Below, piece after piece: positions 1 to 8,317 of a stretch of 14,442 nt of DNA (positions are counted from its first letter, which is position 1; each line of letters starts with the position of its first letter). The notes under the pieces are model-generated. The model was not told the DNA's origin, searched no databases, and saw nothing but the letters and a program-made list of their open reading frames with translations. Source of the stretch: Oscillospiraceae bacterium (GTDB lineage Bacteria; Bacillota; Clostridia; Oscillospirales; Acutalibacteraceae); NCBI GenBank assembly GCA_029004655.1, contig JAQVYP010000030.1:1-14442 (forward strand), in the 5' to 3' direction. Position numbers and translations under genes: made by a program.

Positions 1-178
1 TTTCGACTTCATTTATATTAAAAACCGAAATATCCTTTTTTAAGGATTTTCCATCAAAGCAATAATATCTTCCAAAAGAAACTACAGCATCTTCGATTGT
101 TATATAGGTTTTACCCCATCGCCAAGGAAAAAATAAAATTATAGTCAAATACACAGGATTATGAGGTGTGATTTTCAT
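1..178 (-). CDS. Unrecognised protein, 5' part only (cut by window edge)
   Basis: An open frame starts with ATG at 178-176 and stays open to base 1 without a stop, giving 59 codons. The start overlaps the addA stop codon (TAATG on the minus strand), an arrangement typical of translational coupling, so it is probably the last or next gene of the addBA operon. The protein begins MKITPHNPVYL, has a short hydrophobic stretch at about residues 9-19, then an alternating segment containing ITIEDAVVSFGRYYCFDGK and DISVFNINEVE. That pattern faintly recalls small beta-rich membrane-anchored (bacterial PH-like) proteins, but this is a guess. I do not recognise the family. No Shine-Dalgarno sequence is obvious, which also fits coupling to addA. 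Confidence is moderate that it is a gene and low on its nature. Confidence 0.6.
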   Translation of the reverse strand, partial: MKITPHNPVYLTIILFFPWRWGKTYITIEDAVVSFGRYYCFDGKSLKKDISVFNINEVE

Positions 179-3100
179 TATATTGATATAGACTTATTAA
201 GATACAATGAATAGATGATTTGTTCCTTTATCGGAAGATTATAAGTTTCGCTCATCGCTTTTGAATAAATTTGGAGCTGTTTAACATACTTATCCCGAAA
301 TTCTTGATCTGTTTTTAGCCGGCTTGTTTTAAAGTCTACAACCACAAGACCGTCATCCTCAGCAAACACACAGTCAACACAGCCTTGAACAATGATTTGC
401 TCGCCGTTCGGTTTGTCCGGAATTGCAGGCATTTCGCAAAGGAAGTTTTGCTCTCGTTTTTTCATATTGCTTTTTTCAATGCGACTGCACAACTCACTTT
501 TAAAAAACTGTTTCAAAGCATTCACATCAAGTGCGGCCGCTTCGCGTTCACTCAAATACTCCCATTCTATCAATCTGTCAATTTCAGATTGCACGCCCAA
601 TTTAGCATTTTCAAAATCAACAAACTGCATAAACCTGTGCGCGGCAGTTCCGCGCTCCGATGGTGTTAATCCCGATTTGGACATACATTCCGGTCGGCAC
701 ATAAAGCGGAAACTTGCATCATCTTCCTCATTTAGCATTTCTGTTACGGTCGCCTTTGCGGAGATATTGCACAATTCCTTGTATTTGTATTGGAACGAAA
801 GCCTGTCTGAAATCATTTGCACAATTTGAGTCTCTGCCTCTGCTTTTATATCCACTTGTTCCGTTTCAGCACAATCGGTTTCTGTTTTTCCAATAACAAT
901 TTTTATGTTTCCAAATTCACCTATCAGCGGAGAAGGATTGATATTTGCAAACTCACAAAGCTCCTTAGCATTTGGGTGCAACAACGATGATGTTATAATC
1001 CAATCAGAATAACTTCCTGCCGACAGCACCTCTGCCGGGCTGACAATTCCGGTAGACAAAGTGTTGCTGCCTAATTTGGCAGCTCGATTTTTTATAACTT
1101 TTTCAAGGTTTTTATGGCTAACCACCATAACCAGTTTTTCTTCTGCACGAGTCATCGCAACATAAAGAAGTCTAAGTTCCTCAGCTATATTATGACGTTG
1201 TGAATCAATTGAAATTGCCTGTCTGGACAATGTGTTGTATTTTGTATCCGATTCACTATCGGTATATTTCATTCCAATTCCAAATTTTTCACTTATAAGG
1301 ATACTCGAAATACTGTCCGAATTGTTGAACTTGTTTGATATTCCGGCAATAATGCAAATTGGAAACTGCAAACCTTTTGAAGCGTGAATACTCATTAATC
1401 TAACCGCATCATTTCCCGATGGAACTCCGCCTGATTTTATGTTGCCGCTATCATAGAGTCTATCTAAATATCTCAAAAAACCTGACAGCCCGGCATTATC
1501 ATATTGCTCATATTCATCTGCATAGTTTTGCAATGATTGAAGATTCGCTCTTCTGCGGTCACCCTCTTCCAAAACACTCATCATTTCGGGAATGGCAGTC
1601 CGTTTATAGATTTCGCTTAAAAGTCTGCCGATAGGCATCGTCGATGCCATGTTGCGGTATTCTTTTAAAGTATCTAAAAACAGCTTGCAGCCGGAATTTC
1701 CGCTATTTGCCGCCAGAGTAACACTGGCAAGTATTGTTGCGGCTTTATTTTTGGCTCGGATTGTTGCAATTTCGTCAAATGAAAATCCGAACACAACACT
1801 TGACATGCAGGAAAGCAACGGAACGTCGCGTGTTGGATTGTCAATTGTTTTAAGCAGTGAAATAACTGTCATTATTTCGACGGTTTCGTAAAAATCTCCT
1901 GAATCATAAACCGTTGGAATTCCACGTTTGCGAAGCTCCGATACATAATCGGGAGCACGAGCTGACAGAGATCTCAACAGAATTGTAAAATCTGAATATC
2001 TTGCTTTTCGCAACGATGTCGGATTTAACTTGTCCCTTAAAAACGGTTCCTTCTCCATAACGGATTTAATATATTGTGCAATATAAATGCCCTCTTGAGC
2101 CGCGCGTGAATCCTCTCCGTCATTAATATCTACAAAATGAGTTTCAACTGCTTGAACTTCATTTTCAGGAAAAGCCGCGCTTGGAATTAATTTTTCTTCA
2201 TCATTATAATCAAGAGTGCCCGTTGCTTTTTGCATCATGCGGCCAAAGAAGAAATTAATATAATCGCACACTTCAGTTCTGCTTCTGAAATTAGCGCCTA
2301 AAATGATTTTTGAAGGGGATATTTCTCCGTTATATGGTGGATAGCTTTCTTTTCTTGCCAAAAAGTTTTCAGGATTGGCGTGACGAAAGCCATATATACT
2401 CTGCTTGACATCGCCAACCATAAAAAGGTGCTTTCCCCCGTCTGACAGCGCATAGAACAATGCATCCTGCAGATTATTGGTGTCCTGATATTCATCCACC
2501 AAAACCTCATAATATGATTTGCAAATTTCATTTGCATGCTCTGTCGGTTCAACAGTTCCGTCGTCAGATATTCGGCAAAGCAAAGACAACGCTAAATGTT
2601 CCACCATATCAAAGGTCAACATATTACGATTTTTCAGCTCTGCCTTAAACACATTGCTGAACTCCAACACCATATCTGCGAGCTTTGATACTATTTTAGC
2701 AGAAGCATTTTGAAGTGAACTTATTGTATCCCATTCTTCAAAAAACAACTTTGCAAGATTCTCTATTGTCATATTAACATTTTCACGAACCGACTTAAGC
2801 AAATCTTTTAGTGCTTCGTCCTGCATTTTTTTGATTTTAACACCGAAAGCCGGCATTTTGAAATTCCAACAGAATTCATAAAGCTTATTCCAATCGCAAT
2901 TATCAACACTATGCAATGCTTCGACAATTTGCTCGCTTGTTTGCTTGAATAAATCCTTGCAAACAGTTTCTGCAATTTCATTGCCTGACATATCTCTGAT
3001 TGCAGTTGACAGCTCATCAGCCGCACCACTCAATATATCCTTTGCATAGGAGAAAGCTAACTGCGCCCATATGTTTGTATCCGGTAGGTCAGCATTTTGA

Positions 3101-3693
3101 TACATGTTTGCAACATCTACAAGCCATTTTTCGGGGAACGGCATACAACAACTGTTTTCGTAAATTCGCAATATTGTGTTTACAAAGAATGAATCCCCAT
3201 AATCCGCATTTAATGATGCGGCAAGATCCAGAAAGATCTTATCCTTATTTGCGTAATTAGAAGTGATAACGTCCGATGCAATTTCTAGCTTTAACGGATT
3301 GGCAGTGCCGGGATCAATTATCTTAAAATCCGGCTGAACCTCTAAAACATAAAAATTATCTCTTACTAGTTCGATGCAGAATGAATCAATGGTGCAAATT
3401 TTCGCACTTTGAAGCATTAGTTGTTGACGAAGGAGTCTGCGATTTTTAGGGTTTTTGTCACATTCCTCGTCTAATCTTTTTTCAATTCTTGTTCGCATTT
3501 CTGCTGCTGCAGCATTTGTAAACGTGACTATTAACAGCTTGTCCGCGTCAACGGGATCAACTGCCCGCGTAAGCAATTTAATAACACGTTCAACCAAAAC
3601 AGCGGTTTTACCCGACCCTGCCGCCGCAGAAACCAACACTGTTCCTTTTGCATCAATTGCATCTTGTTGTTGTTTTGTTGCTTTAAAAGCCAT
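178..3693 (-). CDS. addA: ATP-dependent helicase/nuclease subunit A (AddA)
   Basis: AddA is the UvrD-like 3'-5' helicase and nuclease subunit of AddAB, which unwinds and resects double-strand DNA breaks in the cytoplasm for RecA loading. The 1171 residues match the usual family length of about 1200. Visible motifs: Q motif TKQQQDAI; Walker A AAAGSGKT at 23-30; VTFTNAAA at 56-63; TIDSFC at 101-106; Walker B DEYQDTN at 400-406; VGDVKQSIYGFR at 426-437; LGANFRSR at 465-472; motif V RLMSIHASKGLQFP at 765-778; motif VI YVAMTRAEE at 844-852. The C-terminal RecB-family nuclease has H1019, D1107, D1120 and K1122 (DFKT), and QLQIY at 1139-1143, so it looks active. The ATG at 3693 lies one base after the addB stop, with a GGGGTGG ribosome-binding stretch inside the end of addB. 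No frameshift is seen. Confidence 0.97.
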   Translation of the reverse strand: MAFKATKQQQDAIDAKGTVLVSAAAGSGKTAVLVERVIKLLTRAVDPVDADKLLIVTFTNAAAAEMRTRIEKRLDEECDKNPKNRRLLRQQLMLQSAKICTIDSFCIELVRDNFYVLEVQPDFKIIDPGTANPLKLEIASDVITSNYANKDKIFLDLAASLNADYGDSFFVNTILRIYENSCCMPFPEKWLVDVANMYQNADLPDTNIWAQLAFSYAKDILSGAADELSTAIRDMSGNEIAETVCKDLFKQTSEQIVEALHSVDNCDWNKLYEFCWNFKMPAFGVKIKKMQDEALKDLLKSVRENVNMTIENLAKLFFEEWDTISSLQNASAKIVSKLADMVLEFSNVFKAELKNRNMLTFDMVEHLALSLLCRISDDGTVEPTEHANEICKSYYEVLVDEYQDTNNLQDALFYALSDGGKHLFMVGDVKQSIYGFRHANPENFLARKESYPPYNGEISPSKIILGANFRSRTEVCDYINFFFGRMMQKATGTLDYNDEEKLIPSAAFPENEVQAVETHFVDINDGEDSRAAQEGIYIAQYIKSVMEKEPFLRDKLNPTSLRKARYSDFTILLRSLSARAPDYVSELRKRGIPTVYDSGDFYETVEIMTVISLLKTIDNPTRDVPLLSCMSSVVFGFSFDEIATIRAKNKAATILASVTLAANSGNSGCKLFLDTLKEYRNMASTMPIGRLLSEIYKRTAIPEMMSVLEEGDRRRANLQSLQNYADEYEQYDNAGLSGFLRYLDRLYDSGNIKSGGVPSGNDAVRLMSIHASKGLQFPICIIAGISNKFNNSDSISSILISEKFGIGMKYTDSESDTKYNTLSRQAISIDSQRHNIAEELRLLYVAMTRAEEKLVMVVSHKNLEKVIKNRAAKLGSNTLSTGIVSPAEVLSAGSYSDWIITSSLLHPNAKELCEFANINPSPLIGEFGNIKIVIGKTETDCAETEQVDIKAEAETQIVQMISDRLSFQYKYKELCNISAKATVTEMLNEEDDASFRFMCRPECMSKSGLTPSERGTAAHRFMQFVDFENAKLGVQSEIDRLIEWEYLSEREAAALDVNALKQFFKSELCSRIEKSNMKKREQNFLCEMPAIPDKPNGEQIIVQGCVDCVFAEDDGLVVVDFKTSRLKTDQEFRDKYVKQLQIYSKAMSETYNLPIKEQIIYSLYLNKSISI

Positions 3694-3694
3694 T

Positions 3695-6600
3695 CTATTC
3701 CACCCCGCTTCCGGACAGTTTTTGGTTCTTCTCTTTAATCAAATTAATTGTATCACCAATTTCAAAATACTTTGCAAGTTCGTTAGATATTCCTTTTTCC
3801 TTTTTGCAAACAGACTGATAATCACAATATTTGCAAGCTTCACTGTCTTTGGCATCCCTAGGATTTATATCTATTTTTCCGTTTAGAATACTGTCACCCA
3901 TGTCTTTAAGTAAGCGGTCGATATGCTTGAAAACTTCATAGAAATCCGTGCTATCCATAATGCTGGAATTCTTATAAAATCCATCTTTGGAAGCTTTGGC
4001 CGGAATATATTTTCCGCCGATCCCGTCCTCCATCATATTGAGAATTTCGGGGTCATTGGTTAAAATTCCGTTCATCTTTACAGTTTTGTTATCTTCTTGA
4101 GAAGAGTCTTTATAGACACGCTTTGCCGGCATATATAAAATTCCGCTGGGCAGAGCATTACTTCCCTTGATTATTGCATAAAGATAAATCAGCATTTGCA
4201 GATTAAGTCCGTATAGAGTATCTGAAATTGCAAAATCCCGATGGCCCGTTTTATAGTCAATAATACGGATATATTTTTTTCCGTCTTTTTCGGCAAAATC
4301 CACACGATCAACGATTCCCGAAACTTCCACTACTCCGCCGTTTTCGAGCGGTACTTTAAGTGGTTTGATTTCTTTTGTTTCTGATATTTCAAGCTCGCAC
4401 ATGCCGGGCACAAATTTGCTTTGAGCAAATTCTTCACTCAGCCGTCCAATCATTTGACACAACAGTTTGTTGATGCTTGTCAGCATATAACTGAACTTTG
4501 GCCCTAAGGTTTCGATATCAATAGTCAGGTCTATAAAATATTGTTTAAGATTTTCGGATACTTCCCTTTCAATTAGATCATCTTCTAGGCTTGAAATGTT
4601 CTCTTTATGCGCAGAAACGACTTTTTCAAGTACATAATGTACAAGTGTACCCCTTGTCATAGCATCTATCTCAGCCTTTTTAAGCACCTTTGCGCGCAAG
4701 CCGTATTTGCAGAAATATGAAAAACTGCAGCGATAGAAAACATCAATTTTAGATGCTGACAGCGGCATGTATTCACCAAAAAGTTTTTTTGCAGTTTCAC
4801 TGCTTAAAGCTATGTTCTTGCCGGTGCTTGAACGCTGAATTGCCTCGTATCTATCCCTAAAAATTCCATGAAAACTAAAATATTTTTTCAAGCTTTCTTC
4901 CCCTGCCGAATCTTCATGCCAATGTTGAGACATGCTTTCGAATGCAGGCAATGTTGCTTCCAGTTTATCCACATTAAGGCTGTCTGTTTTAGTTTCTCTA
5001 ATCTGTTCACAGCCTTCAATCTTTTTGGTAATGCTGCCAATAATTTTGGACGGTTCCAAAGCAACTGATGATTTGTCCTTTTCGTGGAAAGTTATATATA
5101 GTTTTTGAGAAGCGCAGCAACATGATGAATAAAACAGAAACTTTTCTTTAATGATATCGCTGATGTTTCTGTCTGCGACCTCCGCACCAAGGTCTATGAG
5201 TCTCGCCCTGTCGCCGACCGTCAGAAGTCCACCATTTCCGGTTACAGCGGGGAAACAACCTTGATTAACGCCGATAACAAATGCTACTTTTGGACGCATT
5301 GGTCTGATATGTGCCGCAGGCCCGAAAATAACCTCATCAATCCTTTGCGGAATTTCTCCGACTGAGTCTGACGCAATACTCATATTGAGCATTTCACAGA
5401 ACAGCTTTTCACTGATTTCCTGCTCACCAAAGCATAATACCAGCCTATCCAGCACCTCCATCAGCTTGTCCCAACCCTGTTGTTGCGCAGAAGCAGCAAC
5501 AAAATCGCCCTTTGCCTCAAGTTCCTCTGTGTAATTTTCCAAATGTTTTGCTGTATCACAATCCTCAGTTAACCGGTAAATAGCCTTTACCATGTCTGCC
5601 GCCGTTGCCCCAAATCTATTTTTTAAATTATTAAGCGGATTTAATGCTCTTTTTCTTAAATTATTAATATATTCAAGCTTTTTTTTGGCTTTTTCTTCAT
5701 CCGGCACAGAATCAAGTCCGTATGGGCTCATATCCCAATCGTCTTGCCACTTTTGACCGTTGATTGACCAGATGTAAACATAATTTTCAAGCTCACTTAT
5801 CTCGTCAAAGTTTAGGTCAGCCAGTCCGGTTTTGAGATATCTTAAAATATCATCGCTGTGAAAGTGCGCCGCAGCGTCAATTGCCGATGACACAAACACC
5901 GTGAGTGGCAAGAATTTGATGCTGATTCTGCTATCCAAAAAGCATGGAACTTCATGCCTTCTCATAGCATCTTCCATTATTGCCTCGTAATCTTCGGAAT
6001 TACGGGCAATAACAACGAAATCACGATATCTGTACGCTTCGGTTCTTACAAGTTTTCGTATTGTATTCGCGACAAAATCTGCTTCATCAATCATTGTATC
6101 CGCGTGACATACAACGATATTTCCGTTTGCGATGCCACAATCCACCTCACAATTATCGCTAAGAACTGCTTCTACGCCCAACATCGCTTCGGTTTCATAG
6201 TTGATTTTATCTAGAATAATCGTCGGGGCAATTCCGACAGCATGACTTTTTGCAATTTTTAAACAATTCTGAATTTCTTTTTTAATATTAGAAAATATTC
6301 CTGTTCCGTCGGTTAAATCCTCAATACCATCAGAGCAAAAAGTGATATATGTATCTTCACTTTCGGCAATAATTCTTTCAACAAGCTTATATTGTGCTGC
6401 TGTGAACCCTGTAAATGAATCAATCAAAACAGTTTTTCCGGCAAACCAGTTTTTGCCCAAAAGTTTTTCGCCGGTATATTGCAGTAAATCAAGAGGATCA
6501 ACAAATGTTCCTACAAGCAGCGCATCATAAGCCGACATGATAACGGAAATATCACACAACTTCTGCTTTAAAATATTTCCCTGAACCTTTGTTGACAAAT

Positions 6601-7015
6601 CATCCAGCATTTGTGGAGAAATTGCAGACTGTTTCATTTCTGCGATTGTTTCCACAATCTGACGTGCAAATTCAGTTGAATCGGCATATTTTGAAAAAAC
6701 AGTCAGGTGGTCACGAACGCCCTTTAAGGCTTGGCACATTAAAATAAGACGTGAGCCATCGTCAACAAGACGCCCCGTCTTGCCGCCTAACTCATCGCCT
6801 ATATAATCACAAAGACGTGTAAAACCTGCAACATTAACCTTGCTAGAAACACTAGCTCCCAGCATTGAAAGCAGTGCCTTTTCGCTCTCGAACGAAAATT
6901 GTTCCGGAACCAGAAGAATTATATCCTGTCTTCCGCATTCAAGAAGCTCTTTGATTTTGCCCATAATTGAATATGTTTTTCCGCTAAGTGCACGACCTAT
7001 AATTAATTGCAACAT
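3695..7015 (-). CDS. addB: ATP-dependent helicase/nuclease subunit B (AddB)
   Basis: AddB is the partner of AddA. In characterised AddAB it scans for the Chi-like sequence, contributes a second nuclease and carries a 4Fe-4S cluster. I place the start at ATG 7015, giving 1106 residues that open MLQLIIGRALSGKT, because AGGTG sits 6 bases upstream and homologues begin this way. A GTG at 7024 would add three residues but has no ribosome binding site. Walker A GRALSGKT is at 7-14. The C-terminal nuclease shows D903, then D920 and K922 (DYKTG), followed by the QMLIYLY helix. The four cluster cysteines fit C763 (in RCSFSYF), C1061, C1064 and C1070 (CX2CX5C). Length is slightly below the roughly 1160 usual for the family. 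The gene is intact and first in an addB-addA operon, the standard Firmicute order. Confidence 0.96.
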   Translation of the reverse strand: MLQLIIGRALSGKTYSIMGKIKELLECGRQDIILLVPEQFSFESEKALLSMLGASVSSKVNVAGFTRLCDYIGDELGGKTGRLVDDGSRLILMCQALKGVRDHLTVFSKYADSTEFARQIVETIAEMKQSAISPQMLDDLSTKVQGNILKQKLCDISVIMSAYDALLVGTFVDPLDLLQYTGEKLLGKNWFAGKTVLIDSFTGFTAAQYKLVERIIAESEDTYITFCSDGIEDLTDGTGIFSNIKKEIQNCLKIAKSHAVGIAPTIILDKINYETEAMLGVEAVLSDNCEVDCGIANGNIVVCHADTMIDEADFVANTIRKLVRTEAYRYRDFVVIARNSEDYEAIMEDAMRRHEVPCFLDSRISIKFLPLTVFVSSAIDAAAHFHSDDILRYLKTGLADLNFDEISELENYVYIWSINGQKWQDDWDMSPYGLDSVPDEEKAKKKLEYINNLRKRALNPLNNLKNRFGATAADMVKAIYRLTEDCDTAKHLENYTEELEAKGDFVAASAQQQGWDKLMEVLDRLVLCFGEQEISEKLFCEMLNMSIASDSVGEIPQRIDEVIFGPAAHIRPMRPKVAFVIGVNQGCFPAVTGNGGLLTVGDRARLIDLGAEVADRNISDIIKEKFLFYSSCCCASQKLYITFHEKDKSSVALEPSKIIGSITKKIEGCEQIRETKTDSLNVDKLEATLPAFESMSQHWHEDSAGEESLKKYFSFHGIFRDRYEAIQRSSTGKNIALSSETAKKLFGEYMPLSASKIDVFYRCSFSYFCKYGLRAKVLKKAEIDAMTRGTLVHYVLEKVVSAHKENISSLEDDLIEREVSENLKQYFIDLTIDIETLGPKFSYMLTSINKLLCQMIGRLSEEFAQSKFVPGMCELEISETKEIKPLKVPLENGGVVEVSGIVDRVDFAEKDGKKYIRIIDYKTGHRDFAISDTLYGLNLQMLIYLYAIIKGSNALPSGILYMPAKRVYKDSSQEDNKTVKMNGILTNDPEILNMMEDGIGGKYIPAKASKDGFYKNSSIMDSTDFYEVFKHIDRLLKDMGDSILNGKIDINPRDAKDSEACKYCDYQSVCKKEKGISNELAKYFEIGDTINLIKEKNQKLSGSGVE

Positions 7016-7054
7016 GTGTTTCACCTACATCAATCTTTATAATCGGATATAGGT

Positions 7055-7063
7055 ATTATACCA
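7055..7063 (-). promoter_or_regulatory. Extended -10 promoter for addBA
   Basis: The minus strand reads TGGTATAAT, a perfect -10 hexamer (7055-7060) with the extended TGn element. No good -35 hexamer lies 17 bp upstream, only a T-run, which an extended -10 can tolerate. Predicted transcription start is near 7048, about 33 bases before the addB ATG. The gap between the BofA-like gene and addB is only 73-82 bases, so this is the only plausible dedicated promoter for addBA. Confidence 0.6.
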
Positions 7064-7097
7064 TTGATTAGCAGCAAAAAAAAGCATTATATCTCGA

Positions 7098-7358
7098 TTA
7101 AAAAAATAGTCTTACCGTTACCAGAGCAACCACGCCGGGGATTCCAAAAGTTGCCGCGCTACCAACTGTCCAGGGATTTACCGCAATATAAACGCCGGTA
7201 TAGTGCGATGTTAGGTTTAATACAGTCATTGTTATAATTCCAATCAGCGCAGAAAAGAACAATGTTTTTATAGTCTTCTTGGTTTTATAAGCAAAAGCCA
7301 ATAAAACAATTGAATAAACAACCAAAGCAGTAATCGCCACGATTTTAATTATTTGCAT
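7098..7358 (-). CDS. BofA-like small membrane protein (pro-sigmaK processing inhibitor family)
   Basis: An 86-residue hydrophobic protein. Membrane segments are likely at about residues 5-23 and 31-48, with a third hydrophobic C-terminal stretch. The tail carries AVNPWTVGSAATFGIPGVVALV, matching the family signature in which an asparagine precedes a GIPG turn near the C-terminus. In Bacillus, BofA sits in the forespore outer membrane with SpoIVFA and restrains the protease SpoIVFB that activates sigma-K. Whether this homologue does so is unknown, because family members also occur outside classical sigma-K pathways and no sigK or spoIVF gene is nearby. The ATG at 7358 follows GGTGG at 4 bases. 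The gene appears monocistronic, between the terminator after the permease gene and the addBA promoter. Its start and ribosome binding site lie inside one arm of an inverted repeat. Confidence 0.75.
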   Translation of the reverse strand: MQIIKIVAITALVVYSIVLLAFAYKTKKTIKTLFFSALIGIITMTVLNLTSHYTGVYIAVNPWTVGSAATFGIPGVVALVTVRLFF

Positions 7359-7417
7359 ATATCCACCGCCATTTTATATTATAATAAACAATATGAAAAC
7401 AAGCTGTGGATATATGC
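7355..7417. repeat. Inverted repeat bracketing the promoter and start of the BofA-like gene
   Basis: GCATATATCCAC at 7355-7366 and GTGGATATATGC at 7406-7417 are perfect 12-base reverse complements. Extended inward past one mismatch they match at 14 of 15 positions (7355-7369 and 7403-7417). The 33-base interior contains the candidate -10 of the gene. The gene-proximal arm includes the GTGG of the ribosome binding site and the ATG. In an RNA that started upstream of 7417, this hairpin would hide the start. An RNA from the internal promoter would lack the pairing arm. Confidence 0.75.
7378..7383 (-). promoter_or_regulatory. Candidate -10 for the BofA-like gene
   Basis: The minus strand reads TATAAT at 7383-7378. 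No convincing -35 is found at 16-18 bases upstream. The predicted start near 7371 leaves a leader of roughly a dozen bases. The core ATTATAAT is self-complementary, so the plus strand also reads TATAAT (7380-7385). The strand assignment therefore rests on the gene position, and the AT-rich context lowers confidence. Confidence 0.4.
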
Positions 7418-7435
7418 CTATAAAACTGCTAATAC

Positions 7436-7473
7436 AAAAAGAAAAGCACTCCGAAGCGAAACTCCGAAGTGCT
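7436..7473 (-). terminator. Intrinsic terminator after the ABC permease gene
   Basis: Read on the minus strand, AGCACTTCGGAG (7473-7462), a 5-base loop and CTTCGGAGTGCT (7456-7445) form a 12-bp stem with two G-U pairs, followed directly by TTTCTTTTT. It begins 4 bases after the permease stop codon. This is a textbook rho-independent terminator and ends the transporter transcription unit. Confidence 0.92.
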
Positions 7474-7477
7474 AAAA

Positions 7478-8317
7478 CTATTTATGTGTAACTGCTCTTA
7501 TTGTGAAAGTTGAGAAGAAAATTGCAGCTGAAATCATTACTATCATCGCACCTGCCGCGGTTCCAAGATACCAAGAAAAAATCAAGCCGGCAATTCCGGA
7601 AAATGTGGCAAAAATAATTGACAAGAGATTGTAAGACCTGACTCCGCGAGCGACATTTCGTGCAGCAGCCGCAGGTAGAATCAGCATTGAATTAATCAAT
7701 AAAATCCCAACCCACTTGATCGACAGCATTACCACAACCGCAATAAGGCATGAAAAAACATTTTCAAATAAAACAACTTTAATACCACGGGAAGCGGCCA
7801 ATGATTTATTAATTGCTATTAACAAAAACTTGTTATAGCAAATGCACCAAATTGCAACCACAACTATCAAAGCAAAAACCAGCAACACTATCTCGCTTTC
7901 GCTAACCGACAATATATCGCCTATCAAGTATGCCGAATATTGAGCTGAACTTCGGGTTTTGGAAAGCAACAACAGTCCTACCGCCAATGCGGTTGATGAG
8001 AAAACGCTTATAATTGTATCGGTTGAAGCAGCTCCGCCCGAGCGAACACGGTTAATCAGCAAAGCCATTAGTATTCCAAAAGCAATTAAAGCTATAAGTT
8101 CATTTTTGACACCTAAAATTATTCCGATTGCAATACCAGTTGCGGCAGAGTGACCCAAAGCATCCGAAAAGAATGCCATATTATTGTCAACTGCCAAAGT
8201 TCCTATCATTCCAAACATTATTGAACTTAAAACAACAGCAATAAATGCTCTTTGCATAAAAGCAGTCTGCGTGAAATCAAAAGGCAACATGCTAAGCCAA
8301 TCATAAACAGCACTCAT
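7478..8317 (-). CDS. znuB: Metal ABC transporter permease, ZnuB/MntB (ABC-3) family
   Basis: A 279-residue integral membrane protein of the ABC-3 permease family that moves Zn2+ or Mn2+ inward, paired with the ATPase encoded just upstream. About eight hydrophobic segments are spread through the chain. Family features visible are the early DALGHSAATGIAIG block (about residues 52-65), the DTIISVFSSTALAVGLLLLS segment, a YLIGDILSVS motif mid-protein, and the late LINSMLILPAAAARN block. The start is ATG 8317, overlapping the ATPase stop by 4 bases (ATGA), with a strong GGAGG 9 bases upstream, so the two are made together. Zn and Mn permeases cannot be told apart safely from sequence, and no binding protein or Fur-type regulator is present to decide. 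The symbol is a best guess for the zinc type. Confidence 0.85.
   Translation of the reverse strand: MSAVYDWLSMLPFDFTQTAFMQRAFIAVVLSSIMFGMIGTLAVDNNMAFFSDALGHSAATGIAIGIILGVKNELIALIAFGILMALLINRVRSGGAASTDTIISVFSSTALAVGLLLLSKTRSSAQYSAYLIGDILSVSESEIVLLVFALIVVVAIWCICYNKFLLIAINKSLAASRGIKVVLFENVFSCLIAVVVMLSIKWVGILLINSMLILPAAAARNVARGVRSYNLLSIIFATFSGIAGLIFSWYLGTAAGAMIVMISAAIFFSTFTIRAVTHK

Noticed and set aside
392..829. Plus-strand open frame of 145 codons opposite addA, and similar plus-strand frames elsewhere
   Set aside because: All lie opposite strongly supported genes with intact motifs, have no ribosome binding site of note and read as compositional shadows.
7016..7024. GTG start of addB three codons upstream
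   Set aside because: The AGGTG that includes this GTG is the ribosome binding site for the ATG at 7015, and AddB proteins typically start just before the Walker A strand.
7091..7108. TCTCGATTAAA followed by an A-run, resembling the end of the palindromic element
   Set aside because: Only about 11 bases match, there is no partner arm nearby and it overlaps the end of the BofA-like gene; a chance AT-rich match is likelier.
7405..7413. DnaA-box-like TGTGGATAT
   Set aside because: One mismatch to the consensus and isolated. It is better explained as part of the inverted repeat, and there is no replication-origin context.
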